Assembly: GCA_030040395.1 (NCBI GenBank)
Contig: JASHTU010000409.1
Location: 1 to 7,903, forward strand
DNA length: 7,903 nucleotides
Origin: Acidobacteriaceae bacterium
GTDB taxonomy: Bacteria; Acidobacteriota; Terriglobia; Terriglobales; Acidobacteriaceae
Direction: 5' to 3'
Both the position numbers and the translations under genes were made by a program. The notes below the pieces were generated by a model. That model was given only the letters and a program-made list of their open reading frames with translations. It had not been told where the DNA came from and did no database searches. How positions within the stretch are numbered: position 1 is the stretch's first letter; the number at the start of each line of letters is the position of its first letter. Of this stretch, positions 1-6,338 are shown in pieces.

Positions 1-3000
1 GGCACCAATGAGGAACGCACCGCGATCTCCTCCGCAAATGGCGCTTACCTGGTTCCCGGCCTCGAGCCGGCTACGTACCAGGTCACCGTCACCTCCGGCA
101 ACTTCAGGCCTTTTACGGCTCATGTGGAAGTGACCGTGGGCAGCCACGTCACCGTCGACGCCAAGCTATCGGTCAGCGCCGCCACCACGGAAGTTCAGGT
201 CGTCGCCGAGGGCGGAGCCCAGGTGAACACACAAACCCAGGAGCTCTCGCAGGTCGTCGACACCCAGCAAATGGTGCAACTGCCCAGCCTCACCCGCAAC
301 CCCTACGACTTTGTCGCTATCTCCGGCAACGTTTCCTCGGGTGACAACAGCAATAACACCGGCGGCAGCGCCGTCGGCGGCAGCAGTGGGCAGAACCTGA
401 CCAGCCGCGGCGTCGGCTACGCCATCAACGGCCAGCGCGAATCGGGCACTGAAATCCTCCTCGACGGCGTCGAGAACGTGTCCATATTCAGCGTCAGCGT
501 CGGCGAAGACGTGCCCTTGGATGCGACCCAGGAGTACAGCGTCGTCACCAATAACTTCTCTGCCGAGTACGGCCGCGCCTCCGGCGGCGTCCTCAACGTC
601 TCCACCAAGGCCGGCACCAATCAGATCCACGGCTCCGCGTGGGAGTTTAACCGCCTCTCGGCCTACACCGCCAATACCTACGGCAACGACGCGCTCAGCC
701 TGCCCAAAGGCATTTACACGCGCAACCAGTTCGGCTACGCCGCCGGCGGTCCCATCATGAAGAACAAGATCTTCATCTTTGAGAGCACGGAGTGGACGCG
801 CGTGCGCAGCGCCGCCTCTGAGATCGAAGAAAACTTCGATCCCGCCTTCCTCGCCTTAATGCCCTCCGATATTCAGGCATATTACGCCACCTACGGCCAA
901 ACCACGCTGAAACCCGCGGCAAACCTTTCCCCTACAACGGTTGCGCAAGTTGCGGGCAAAGGGTATACCTTTGGCAATGTCAACGGGGTCACAGGCGCAA
1001 CGGTTCCCGCCAGCACTAACATGTTCGATCCCATCAGTTTCACCGCCCCCTTTGACGCTGGCGGCGGCATTCCCCAGAACACTTACGCTCTGGTGGGCCG
1101 TGTGGACTACAATCCCACCGAAAAGACGCAGATGTTCTTCCGCGGAGGCCGCGAGAGCTCCGATCAGTTCCCCGGGTCCGACACCTACAGCACCTATGCC
1201 CAGTACGACACCGGCACCACTTACCTGAACCAGAGCTACCTCTATTCGTTGGCCCACACCTTCACTCCCAATCTGTTCCTTTCCGCGAAGGCGAGTTATA
1301 CGCGCTTTAACGAGAACACCTCATTCGACACCGCGCTCACCTACTCCCCGAACCTGATGTTTCTCCCCCCCACCGACCCCTATACCGGCAATACCATTCA
1401 GATGCCGGGACTGCAAAACTCCAGCGAACCTGGCGAAGGCGGCGTCCCGGTGGGCGGACCTCAGAACACCATCCAGTTCGAGCCCGACCTGAGCTGGACC
1501 AGGGGCAGGCACTCCTTCCGCTTCGGCGGCGTGCTCACCTACATCCAGTTGGATTACGCATACGGCGCCTATGCCCAGGCCGTCGAGCAGCTTGGCGCTG
1601 GGTTCCAGGACAGCTTGAACGACATGATGAATACCGCGGCGAACCCTAACGGCTCACCGCTTATCGTGTTCTCGACGCGCGTCGACCCCCAGGGCAAGCT
1701 CCCCTGCCCAATCGATCAATCGCTCACCGACGGCAACTTTGGCAACGTCGTTGACAATTCGTCCTGCTTAGTTCAGACGCCCCTCAGCCCTGCCGTTTAC
1801 GGACGCAGCTATCGCTACAAGGATTGGGCTATCTATGGCCAGGACAGTTTCAAGGTCACTCCTCAGTTGACCTTCAATTACGGCCTGCGCTGGGAGCACT
1901 ACGGCGTGCAGCACAACAACCACCCGGATCTCGATTCGAACTTCTACTTCGGCTCCGGCACAGGGCTGGAGCAGCAAGTCCGCAACGGCCAGGTCGAAAT
2001 CGCGGACCAGAGCGCGGCTGGCGGATTCTGGAAGCCCCGCTGGGGCACGCTGGCGCCCCGCGTCGGCTTTGCCTATGACCTCTTCGGCAATGGCCGAACC
2101 AGCCTCCGCGGCGGCTATGGCATCAGCTATGAGCGTAACTTTGGCAACGTGACCTATAACGCCAGCTTCAATCCTCCCGCCAGCGCCGTGGTCAGCGATA
2201 ACTGTTCCGCAGAAGACGCAAGCTGCATCGCCACGGTAACCAACTCGGACCTTGGCCCCTTGGGTCAATCCACCGGTGCATCGTACTTGCCGCCTGTGGA
2301 ACTGCGCCATTTGGATCAGAACATCGAAGTCGCGCAAACCCAGTTCTGGAGCTTCGACGTGCAGCACCAGATCAAGCCCGGCACCCTTGTCGATATCGGC
2401 TACGCCGGCGCCCGCGGCGCCCACCTCTACGATTTAGCCAATGTCAACCAGATCGGCGCGGGTCAGGTTTATCTGGGCGACGCCAACCTTGTCAATGCAT
2501 CGTGCGCCAGTTCCGGCGTCTTTAACATCAACACGTTCAACGCTCTCACCGCCGCGGGCGAAAGCACCACGACGGCCGGTTTAAACGCCTCGGAGTGCCT
2601 CACCCGCCCCGACCCGCAATATGTCAACATCAATATGCGCGGAGGCGCCGCAGCCAGCAACTATTCCGCGCTGAACCTCGGTCTGCAGTCGGAGAACCTT
2701 CACAACTCTGGCGTGACCCTGGTCGCAAACTACACCTGGGCCCACTCTCTCGACGACCTGAGCTCCACCTTCGGTGATAGCCTGCAGGGCGGCTCCGGCT
2801 ATGTCGGCTCGCTTGGCTATACCTCTCTGGCCGATCCTGGCCTCGATTGGGGCAACTCCGATTTCGATATCCGCAACCGCCTCACCATCTCTCCCATCTG
2901 GGCGACACCGTGGTTCAAAACCGGGAACCACGCCGAGCGCGAGGCTCTCGGCGGCTGGACTCTTTCCGGCATTTTCACCGCGCGTGGTGGCGTCCCGTTC

Positions 3001-3513
3001 TCCGTCTTCGACTACAGCGAAGATGAAACCGCCTACACCGTGCCCCGTCTCGAGCCTGCCACTCCCTTTACCAGTCACAGCGTCGCCAAATCACCCCAGG
3101 TGCTCGGTCCCAACAACTTCAACGGCTTGAATGTCCCGCTCCCCAAGAGCTTTACTCCTTACAGCAGCACCTTGGGCATTTCCGACTTCGGGCCGTTCCC
3201 CGGCGACATGATGCGCCGCAACTCGCTCCGCGGTCCCGGCGCCTGGAATATGGACACAGCGGTTCAAAAGGATTTCCCCATTACCGAGCGCACGCAATTG
3301 CAGTTCCGCGCCGAAGGGTTCAACGTCCTGAACCACCACAACTACTATGTCAACACCACAACCTTGGACTATGATTTCAGCCCGCCGCTCAGTGCCGATA
3401 CGATTGCCCCTATCAATGTCCAAGAGGAGCGAGGCGGACTTGGTTCGACAGCCACCGGCGGGAACCACGACGAGCGCCGCTTTGGCCAGTTCGCCCTCAA
3501 GGTCGTCTTCTAA
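1..3513 (+). CDS. TonB-dependent receptor, Oar-like, with carboxypeptidase-regulatory-like N-terminal domain (5' partial)
   Basis: This is an outer-membrane beta-barrel receptor of the Oar-like type that is expanded in Acidobacteria. The family is thought to bind large substrates outside the cell and import them using TonB energy; the substrate here cannot be read. The frame is open from base 1, so the true start and any signal peptide lie upstream; 1170 residues are visible. Residues 1-60 (NGAYLVPGLEPATYQVTV and following) match the end of a carboxypeptidase regulatory-like beta-sandwich. The plug follows, with LPSLTRNPYDF near 94, ILLDGVENVS near 152 and AEYGRASGGVLNVSTKAGTN near 188. The remainder is barrel strands rich in Tyr/Asn/Gly. 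The protein ends ALKVVF, the terminal Phe expected for BAM-dependent insertion. Paired Cys (for example in CSAEDASC) probably lie in extracellular loops. A strong hairpin follows the stop by about 45 bp. A GTG at 124 is internal and not the start. Confidence 0.93.
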   Translation, partial: GTNEERTAISSANGAYLVPGLEPATYQVTVTSGNFRPFTAHVEVTVGSHVTVDAKLSVSAATTEVQVVAEGGAQVNTQTQELSQVVDTQQMVQLPSLTRNPYDFVAISGNVSSGDNSNNTGGSAVGGSSGQNLTSRGVGYAINGQRESGTEILLDGVENVSIFSVSVGEDVPLDATQEYSVVTNNFSAEYGRASGGVLNVSTKAGTNQIHGSAWEFNRLSAYTANTYGNDALSLPKGIYTRNQFGYAAGGPIMKNKIFIFESTEWTRVRSAASEIEENFDPAFLALMPSDIQAYYATYGQTTLKPAANLSPTTVAQVAGKGYTFGNVNGVTGATVPASTNMFDPISFTAPFDAGGGIPQNTYALVGRVDYNPTEKTQMFFRGGRESSDQFPGSDTYSTYAQYDTGTTYLNQSYLYSLAHTFTPNLFLSAKASYTRFNENTSFDTALTYSPNLMFLPPTDPYTGNTIQMPGLQNSSEPGEGGVPVGGPQNTIQFEPDLSWTRGRHSFRFGGVLTYIQLDYAYGAYAQAVEQLGAGFQDSLNDMMNTAANPNGSPLIVFSTRVDPQGKLPCPIDQSLTDGNFGNVVDNSSCLVQTPLSPAVYGRSYRYKDWAIYGQDSFKVTPQLTFNYGLRWEHYGVQHNNHPDLDSNFYFGSGTGLEQQVRNGQVEIADQSAAGGFWKPRWGTLAPRVGFAYDLFGNGRTSLRGGYGISYERNFGNVTYNASFNPPASAVVSDNCSAEDASCIATVTNSDLGPLGQSTGASYLPPVELRHLDQNIEVAQTQFWSFDVQHQIKPGTLVDIGYAGARGAHLYDLANVNQIGAGQVYLGDANLVNASCASSGVFNINTFNALTAAGESTTTAGLNASECLTRPDPQYVNINMRGGAAASNYSALNLGLQSENLHNSGVTLVANYTWAHSLDDLSSTFGDSLQGGSGYVGSLGYTSLADPGLDWGNSDFDIRNRLTISPIWATPWFKTGNHAEREALGGWTLSGIFTARGGVPFSVFDYSEDETAYTVPRLEPATPFTSHSVAKSPQVLGPNNFNGLNVPLPKSFTPYSSTLGISDFGPFPGDMMRRNSLRGPGAWNMDTAVQKDFPITERTQLQFRAEGFNVLNHHNYYVNTTTLDYDFSPPLSADTIAPINVQEERGGLGSTATGGNHDERRFGQFALKVVF

Positions 3514-3559
3514 TCGGCCGCGGAACCCGCTTCCGCTTCCATTCCAATCCCAATCGTCA

Positions 3560-3587
3560 CCGCAGGGAGCCTTCGGGCTCCCTGCGG
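3560..3587 (+). terminator. Hairpin terminator after the TonB receptor gene
   Basis: A perfect 12-bp stem (CCGCAGGGAGCC at 3560-3571 with its complement at 3576-3587) closes on a TTCG tetraloop 46 bp after the receptor stop codon. The position and stability fit transcription termination. No clear T-run follows, so it may act with Rho or mainly as a 3'-end stabiliser. Confidence 0.7.
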
Positions 3588-3708
3588 CGTTCTGCGCAGT
3601 TGTCCTGAGCCGCCTCATTTTCCCGCTCCCCAGGGCTTGTCAACGCCTCCGCCCCCCGCACCCAACCCCATCCCCCTCATTCCAAACAAAATATCTTTCT
3701 TCCCAACC

Positions 3709-3739
3709 TTGCTGGTTATTTCCGCCAAATCGCTAAAAT
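3709..3739 (+). promoter_or_regulatory. Possible sigma-70 promoter for a small RNA
   Basis: TTGCTG (3709-3714) and TAAAAT (3734-3739) resemble -35 and -10 boxes. The spacer is 19 bp, longer than the usual 17, which lowers confidence. The -10 box overlaps an inverted repeat, CTAAAA (3733-3738) and TTTTAG (3742-3747). That could be an operator or the first hairpin of a transcript. No protein gene lies downstream on this strand before the convergent rsfS, so a start here would produce a non-coding RNA. Confidence 0.3.
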
Positions 3740-3745
3740 GGTTTT

Positions 3746-3838
3746 AGGTAGCAAAACGGGGTGATTTCCCATTCGGAAGACGGCCCGGGAACGGTGGCCA
3801 GGCACGGCCGGCCGCCATCCCCGGGCCGCCTGCTTTTT
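3746..3838 (+). ncRNA. Candidate small non-coding RNA ending at an intrinsic terminator
   Basis: The segment lies between a promoter-like element and a GC-rich hairpin with a T-run, giving a predicted transcript of about 90 nt. It contains GGGG (3758-3761) facing CCC (3768-3770) and then the long terminator stem. It does not match what I know of 6S, SRP, tmRNA, RNase P or the common riboswitches. The start is inferred from the -10 box only. It could instead be a 3' extension of the receptor transcript or a relic. Existence and function are both unproven. Confidence 0.25.
3781..3838 (+). terminator. Intrinsic terminator-like GC-rich hairpin with T-run
   Basis: A 9-bp perfect outer stem pairs CGGCCCGGG (3781-3789) with CCCGGGCCG (3820-3828). 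After a small internal loop, GGTGGC (3793-3798) pairs with GCCGCC (3811-3816), including one G-T wobble. TTTTT at 3834-3838 follows within 6 nt of the stem. This is the standard form of a Rho-independent terminator on the plus strand. Confidence 0.6.
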
Positions 3839-3851
3839 ACCCTGCCTTGCG

Positions 3852-3899
3852 GTCCTTTCGCCACCCAAGCTCTGCCTGGGACTGCACCGAAAGCGGGAC
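3852..3899. other. Second structured segment: bulged stem-loop
   Basis: GTCC (3852-3855) pairs with GGAC (3896-3899) and the adjoining TTTCG (3856-3860) pairs with CGAAA (3888-3892), leaving a three-base bulge GCG at 3893-3895. Inside, CCCA (3864-3867) pairs with TGGG (3877-3880). The nested arrangement suggests a folded RNA, but the strand and any function are unknown. Confidence 0.3.
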
Positions 3900-3924
3900 A
3901 AAACGCCCCAAAATTGGCCGTAAG

Positions 3925-3984
3925 TCTTTATTATTGAATATTTTAGGATCTAACTCTTTTATTATCAAGAATTTAGACCCAGTA
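3925..3984. repeat. AT-rich imperfect 30-bp direct repeat
   Basis: Two adjacent units starting at 3925 and 3955 share TCTTT, ATTAT and a TTTAG-plus-GAYC core, with single-base shifts between them. They lie in the only strongly AT-rich part of the window (24% G+C over 3921-4010), against a clearly GC-rich background. The resemblance is approximate and could partly reflect the biased composition. Confidence 0.3.
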
Positions 3985-4034
3985 CTAAATAGTATAAGTG
4001 ATTGCAAACAAACCGCTTAACCCCAAAAGAGATA

Positions 4035-4051
4035 GGGGGTAGGGGGGAGGG
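4035..4051 (+). other. G-run tract
   Basis: Runs of 5, 6 and 3 G are separated by TA and A. There are only three runs of three or more, so a canonical three-tier quadruplex is not completed, though a two-tier form is possible. CCCC at 4021-4024 could also pair with the first run. Function unknown. Confidence 0.4.
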
Positions 4052-4302
4052 CTAACGAGAACTTGGGAATTTTGCACACCGCGCGTTGGGTCATCAAGTC
4101 AACAGATTGAGCAGGGAAATATTCTTGCTGGCGGAGTCTTGACTTAGCGCTTACGGGGTAGCGGTGCGGACCCCCGCGCGGACCCCTCAACGGGCCGGGA
4201 CGCCGTTGCTCGTAACTTCGAAGAGCTGCGCCGTGTCCGATGCCGCAACCTTGGCCTGCCGACCCTCGAACCGGCATCCCCTCCACCCCTTGCCGCTTGA
4301 GC

Positions 4303-4896
4303 TCATCGCGGCCGCGGAACCTTTCTCGCGGATTTCTTGGCCGTCTTTTTCGCGGCAGAAGACTTCGATTGGGTCGCTGCCTTTTTGCCCGCCGTTCGCA
4401 CTTTGGGCCCGGTCGCTGCCGCGGGCTGCTCCTTCCGCGCCGCCTTGCCCCGCGCCGCCCGCGTCTTCGCCGCCAGCGCCGCCTTCAGCTCCACGTCGAA
4501 CTCCGCCGGCGTCAGCGGCCGCGCCGACTTCCGCAGTCTTTCGATGTCGTAAAAGGCGCGCCGCTCGGCCAGAAAAACGTGGACCACAAAATCCACGTAG
4601 TCCAGCAAAATCCACCCTGCCTGCCGGCGGCCCTCCACCGAGTGCGCGTACACGCCGAAGTCGCGCTTCAGTCGCAACTCGATCTCGTCGGCAATCGCCA
4701 CCGCCTGGCGGTCGTTCAGCGCGGAAGTGACAAGAAAAAAATCCGCCAGTCCTGAATCAACCGGATCGAGTTCGAGAATGCGGGTGTTCTGCCCTTTCTT
4801 TTCTTCGCAAACCGCGGCCGCGGCCTGAACAAGAATGCGCGTTTCTGTATGCGCCGGGATTGTGCTCATGCGTCCCTTAAGCTCTCCAAAGCCCAT
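4303..4896 (-). CDS. rsfS: Ribosomal silencing factor RsfS (DUF143/Iojap family) with Lys/Ala-rich tail
   Basis: RsfS binds ribosomal protein uL14 on the large subunit and blocks subunit joining, lowering translation in starvation or stationary phase; it acts in the cytoplasm. The family domain spans about residues 20-121: ILELDPVDSGLADFFLVTS, NDRQAVAIADEIE, then VEGRRQAGWILLDYVDFVVH and RAFYDIERLR, all typical of the family. Usual members are about 105-130 residues, whereas this one has 197. The last 58 residues are nearly all K, R, A, S, T and P, with 19 basic residues and a single acidic one. The start at 4896 has GAGG (4904-4907) seven bases upstream. An alternative ATG at 4869, giving 188 aa from MSTIP, has only a weak AAGG and cannot be excluded. 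It lies 50 bp after nadD on the same strand, the classical nadD-rsfS pairing, and is probably co-transcribed with it. Confidence 0.93.
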   Translation of the reverse strand: MGFGELKGRMSTIPAHTETRILVQAAAAVCEEKKGQNTRILELDPVDSGLADFFLVTSALNDRQAVAIADEIELRLKRDFGVYAHSVEGRRQAGWILLDYVDFVVHVFLAERRAFYDIERLRKSARPLTPAEFDVELKAALAAKTRAARGKAARKEQPAAATGPKVRTAGKKAATQSKSSAAKKTAKKSARKVPRPR

Positions 4897-4901
4897 CCTA
4901 T

Positions 4902-4907
4902 CCCCTC
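4902..4907 (-). promoter_or_regulatory. Ribosome binding site supporting the longer rsfS start
   Basis: On the minus strand GAGGGG precedes the ATG at 4896, with seven bases between GAGG and the start codon. This is the best Shine-Dalgarno match around rsfS and favours the 197-residue form over the start at 4869. Confidence 0.5.
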
Positions 4908-4946
4908 GCCAAGCAGGCGGTAAACTCGGGCGTCCGGTTATGCGCG

Positions 4947-5675
4947 TTATCGATAAAGCTCGCGGCCGCGCGCGTATGCGGCCACCGCCTCCGGCAGCAG
5001 CGCCTCATCCAAAGGGCCCGCTGCGCCCGCGCGCGCCTCGGCCTCCATCCGCAACCGGATCTCTGAAGCGCTGATCTCCACGTCCAGCTCGGGCAATACA
5101 TAGAGCGGCGCGCAACCGCCGGCGCCGTCCCTCAATACGAATTCCCGCAGCGCCACGCCGGAGATCTCACGTTCGCCGCCCACCGCGGCTTCCATCGTCA
5201 ACCCCTCGGGCAGCGCGGCCTTCAGGCTGTCCATCTTCTCGCCCGGCCGCGAAGCCACGATCAACGGCGCCACAAAGGGAATCTCCGCGGCGCGGCGCCA
5301 CCGCCGCAGACCGAAAAACGAGTCGGCGCCCATGAGGCAAAACAACGCGCATTCCCGCCCCAACTCGCCGCGCAATTGTTGCAGCGTCTCCAGGGTGAAG
5401 TTGGGCGCGCCCGAGGGCTTGGGCGCATCCGCCAAGGAAACGCAGAACCCGGGCTCACCCGCGACCGCGAGCCGCGTCATCGCCAGCCGGTCCGCAAAGC
5501 TGGCCGTCGGGCCCTCCGGCTTCAGCGGCTGCGCACCCACCGGCGCAAACAGCACCGTATCCAGCCCGAGCGCCGTCCGCGCCGCACGCGCCACCGTTAA
5601 ATGCCCCAGGTGCGGCGGATCGAAGCTGCCCCCGAAAAAGGCAATCCGGCGGGCGCCCCTTGCGGTCTGGCTCAT
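4947..5675 (-). CDS. nadD: Nicotinate-nucleotide adenylyltransferase NadD
   Basis: NadD transfers AMP from ATP to nicotinate mononucleotide, giving nicotinate adenine dinucleotide, the penultimate step of NAD synthesis in the cytoplasm. The 242-residue product has the normal length. Visible motifs are the nucleotidyltransferase signature GGSFDPPHLGH (residues 15-25, with the HxGH catalytic histidines), FADRLAM, NFTLETL, GADSFFGLRRW, and the C-terminal ISASEIR (201-207) corresponding to the family ISSTxIR ATP-binding motif. The ATG at 5675 places the signature about 15 residues in, as in relatives; a GTG at 5702 would add nine residues without support. AGGA lies 12 bases before the ATG. A TACGAT box lies six bases before it (5682-5687), so a leaderless or nearly leaderless message is possible. 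It is followed after 50 bp by rsfS, and the upstream region is shared with the divergent VKOR gene. Confidence 0.95.
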   Translation of the reverse strand: MSQTARGARRIAFFGGSFDPPHLGHLTVARAARTALGLDTVLFAPVGAQPLKPEGPTASFADRLAMTRLAVAGEPGFCVSLADAPKPSGAPNFTLETLQQLRGELGRECALFCLMGADSFFGLRRWRRAAEIPFVAPLIVASRPGEKMDSLKAALPEGLTMEAAVGGEREISGVALREFVLRDGAGGCAPLYVLPELDVEISASEIRLRMEAEARAGAAGPLDEALLPEAVAAYARGRELYR

Positions 5676-5794
5676 GCGTTCATCGTATCCTGCCGCGCAC
5701 ACCCGCCGCAGACTCTTAGGTTTTGGACTTCAGCGACGCGCACAGGCTTCAGCCCCGTACATGATCCGCCCAAAAAGCGGCTGGGCTGCGGCCC

Positions 5795-5826
5795 TTGAAC
5801 CACGCGGCGGCCTCATCGGCTACACT
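5795..5826 (+). promoter_or_regulatory. Probable promoter of the VKOR gene
   Basis: TACACT (5821-5826) fits a -10 box and TTGAAC (5795-5800) a -35 box, although the 20-bp spacer is long. The -10 box ends 13 bases before the ATG, so the leader would be only a few bases, and I see no Shine-Dalgarno sequence. The same TACACT box occurs at the same distance before the next gene, which supports it. Confidence 0.4.
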
Positions 5827-5839
5827 GGATTCGAAGCTC

Positions 5840-6259
5840 ATGCGTCCCCTCATCGCTGTCCTAGCCTTTGCCGGCCTCATCGTCTCCGCGCTCGCGCTCC
5901 AAGTGCACTACTCCACCGGCACCCAGCCCTGCGACATCAACAGCCGATGGGACTGCGGCACAGTCAATCACAGCTCCTATTCGGTCATCAAGCACGTCCC
6001 CGTGGCCGCCATCGGCGTCGCCGGCTATCTGCTGTTGGGTATTCTCGCTTTGGCGCGCCAGCGCGCCTGGCTCTTCGCCGCCTCGCTCCTCGGCCTGCTC
6101 TACGCCCTGCATCTGTCCAGCGTCGAGAAGAACGTTCTCGAGGTATGGTGCCTTTACTGCGTCATCTCCCAGTGCATCATCGCGCTGATCACTATTCTTT
6201 GCCTCGCCTGGCTCATCGCGGAAAAGGTTGCGCGCATGCACACGCGCCGGCCCGCATAG
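5840..6259 (+). CDS. Vitamin K epoxide reductase (VKOR) family membrane disulfide oxidoreductase
   Basis: Bacterial VKOR homologues do the job of DsbB: they reoxidise a periplasmic DsbA-like thioredoxin and pass the electrons to quinone. The 139-residue protein has about four membrane segments (near 4-22, 54-72, 77-95 and 108-127). The diagnostic residues are all present. The loop pair Cys31 and Cys39 has the same eight-residue spacing as human Cys43/Cys51, Ser45 lies six residues after it, and the active-site CLYC (104-107) sits before the last helix. No DsbA-like domain is fused and none is encoded nearby, so the partner must be elsewhere. The ATG at 5840 is preferred to an in-frame TTG at 5795 because it begins just before the first hydrophobic segment and follows a TACACT box. 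It is divergent from nadD and lies about 80 bp before the hydrolase gene. Confidence 0.9.
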   Translation: MRPLIAVLAFAGLIVSALALQVHYSTGTQPCDINSRWDCGTVNHSSYSVIKHVPVAAIGVAGYLLLGILALARQRAWLFAASLLGLLYALHLSSVEKNVLEVWCLYCVISQCIIALITILCLAWLIAEKVARMHTRRPA

Positions 6260-6320
6260 CTGGCGCCTTCTGCAAAAGAGCGCGGTTCCGCATGCTCGCC
6301 GCGCCTTCGGATCCCGCTGA

Positions 6321-6326
6321 TACACT
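6321..6326 (+). promoter_or_regulatory. Possible -10 box of the hydrolase gene
   Basis: TACACT lies 12 bases before the ATG at 6339, almost exactly as in the VKOR gene. If it is a -10 box, transcription would start near 6333, after the in-frame ATG at 6330, which favours 6339 as the start. I see no good -35 box, so confidence is modest. Confidence 0.35.
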
Positions 6327-6338
6327 TGAATGGGATCG

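Larger units (their letters stand above)
3514..4302. other. Intergenic region between convergent genes; no credible protein gene
   Basis: This 789-bp stretch separates the receptor gene (plus) from rsfS (minus), which run towards each other. I see no open frame with protein-like composition. It contains C-rich runs at about 3650-3680, a promoter-like element and two structured segments (3709-3899), an AT-rich patch (3921-4010, 22 G/C of 90 bases), a G-run tract (4035-4051), a 12-bp-period direct repeat with unit core GCGGACCCC at 4166-4174 and 4178-4186, and a 7-bp inverted repeat GATGCCG/CGGCATC at 4239-4245 and 4272-4278. The last lies just downstream of rsfS on the minus strand, but no T-run follows it, so it is at best a weak terminator. 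Neither flanking gene needs a promoter here. Confidence 0.7.

Noticed and set aside
1768..2424. A 218-codon minus-strand frame inside the receptor gene
   Set aside because: It is an antisense shadow of the barrel-coding region, with no motif and no independent start signals.
3746..3899. Known RNA families: 6S, SRP, tmRNA, RNase P, cobalamin or c-di-GMP riboswitch
   Set aside because: None of the conserved sequence blocks I know for these is present, so no family name is assigned.
4139..4165. TTGACT as a -35 box
   Set aside because: No -10-like sequence occurs at 16-19 bp, and no gene follows on that strand.
4250..4285. GGTTCGAGG on the minus strand resembling a tRNA T-loop
   Set aside because: The flanking bases do not form the five-pair T-stem, and no acceptor or anticodon arm is present.
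4164..4755. Plus-strand frames opposite rsfS rich in Pro, Ser and Arg
   Set aside because: Composition is explained by the antisense of the Lys/Ala-rich RsfS tail; there is no protein-like pattern.
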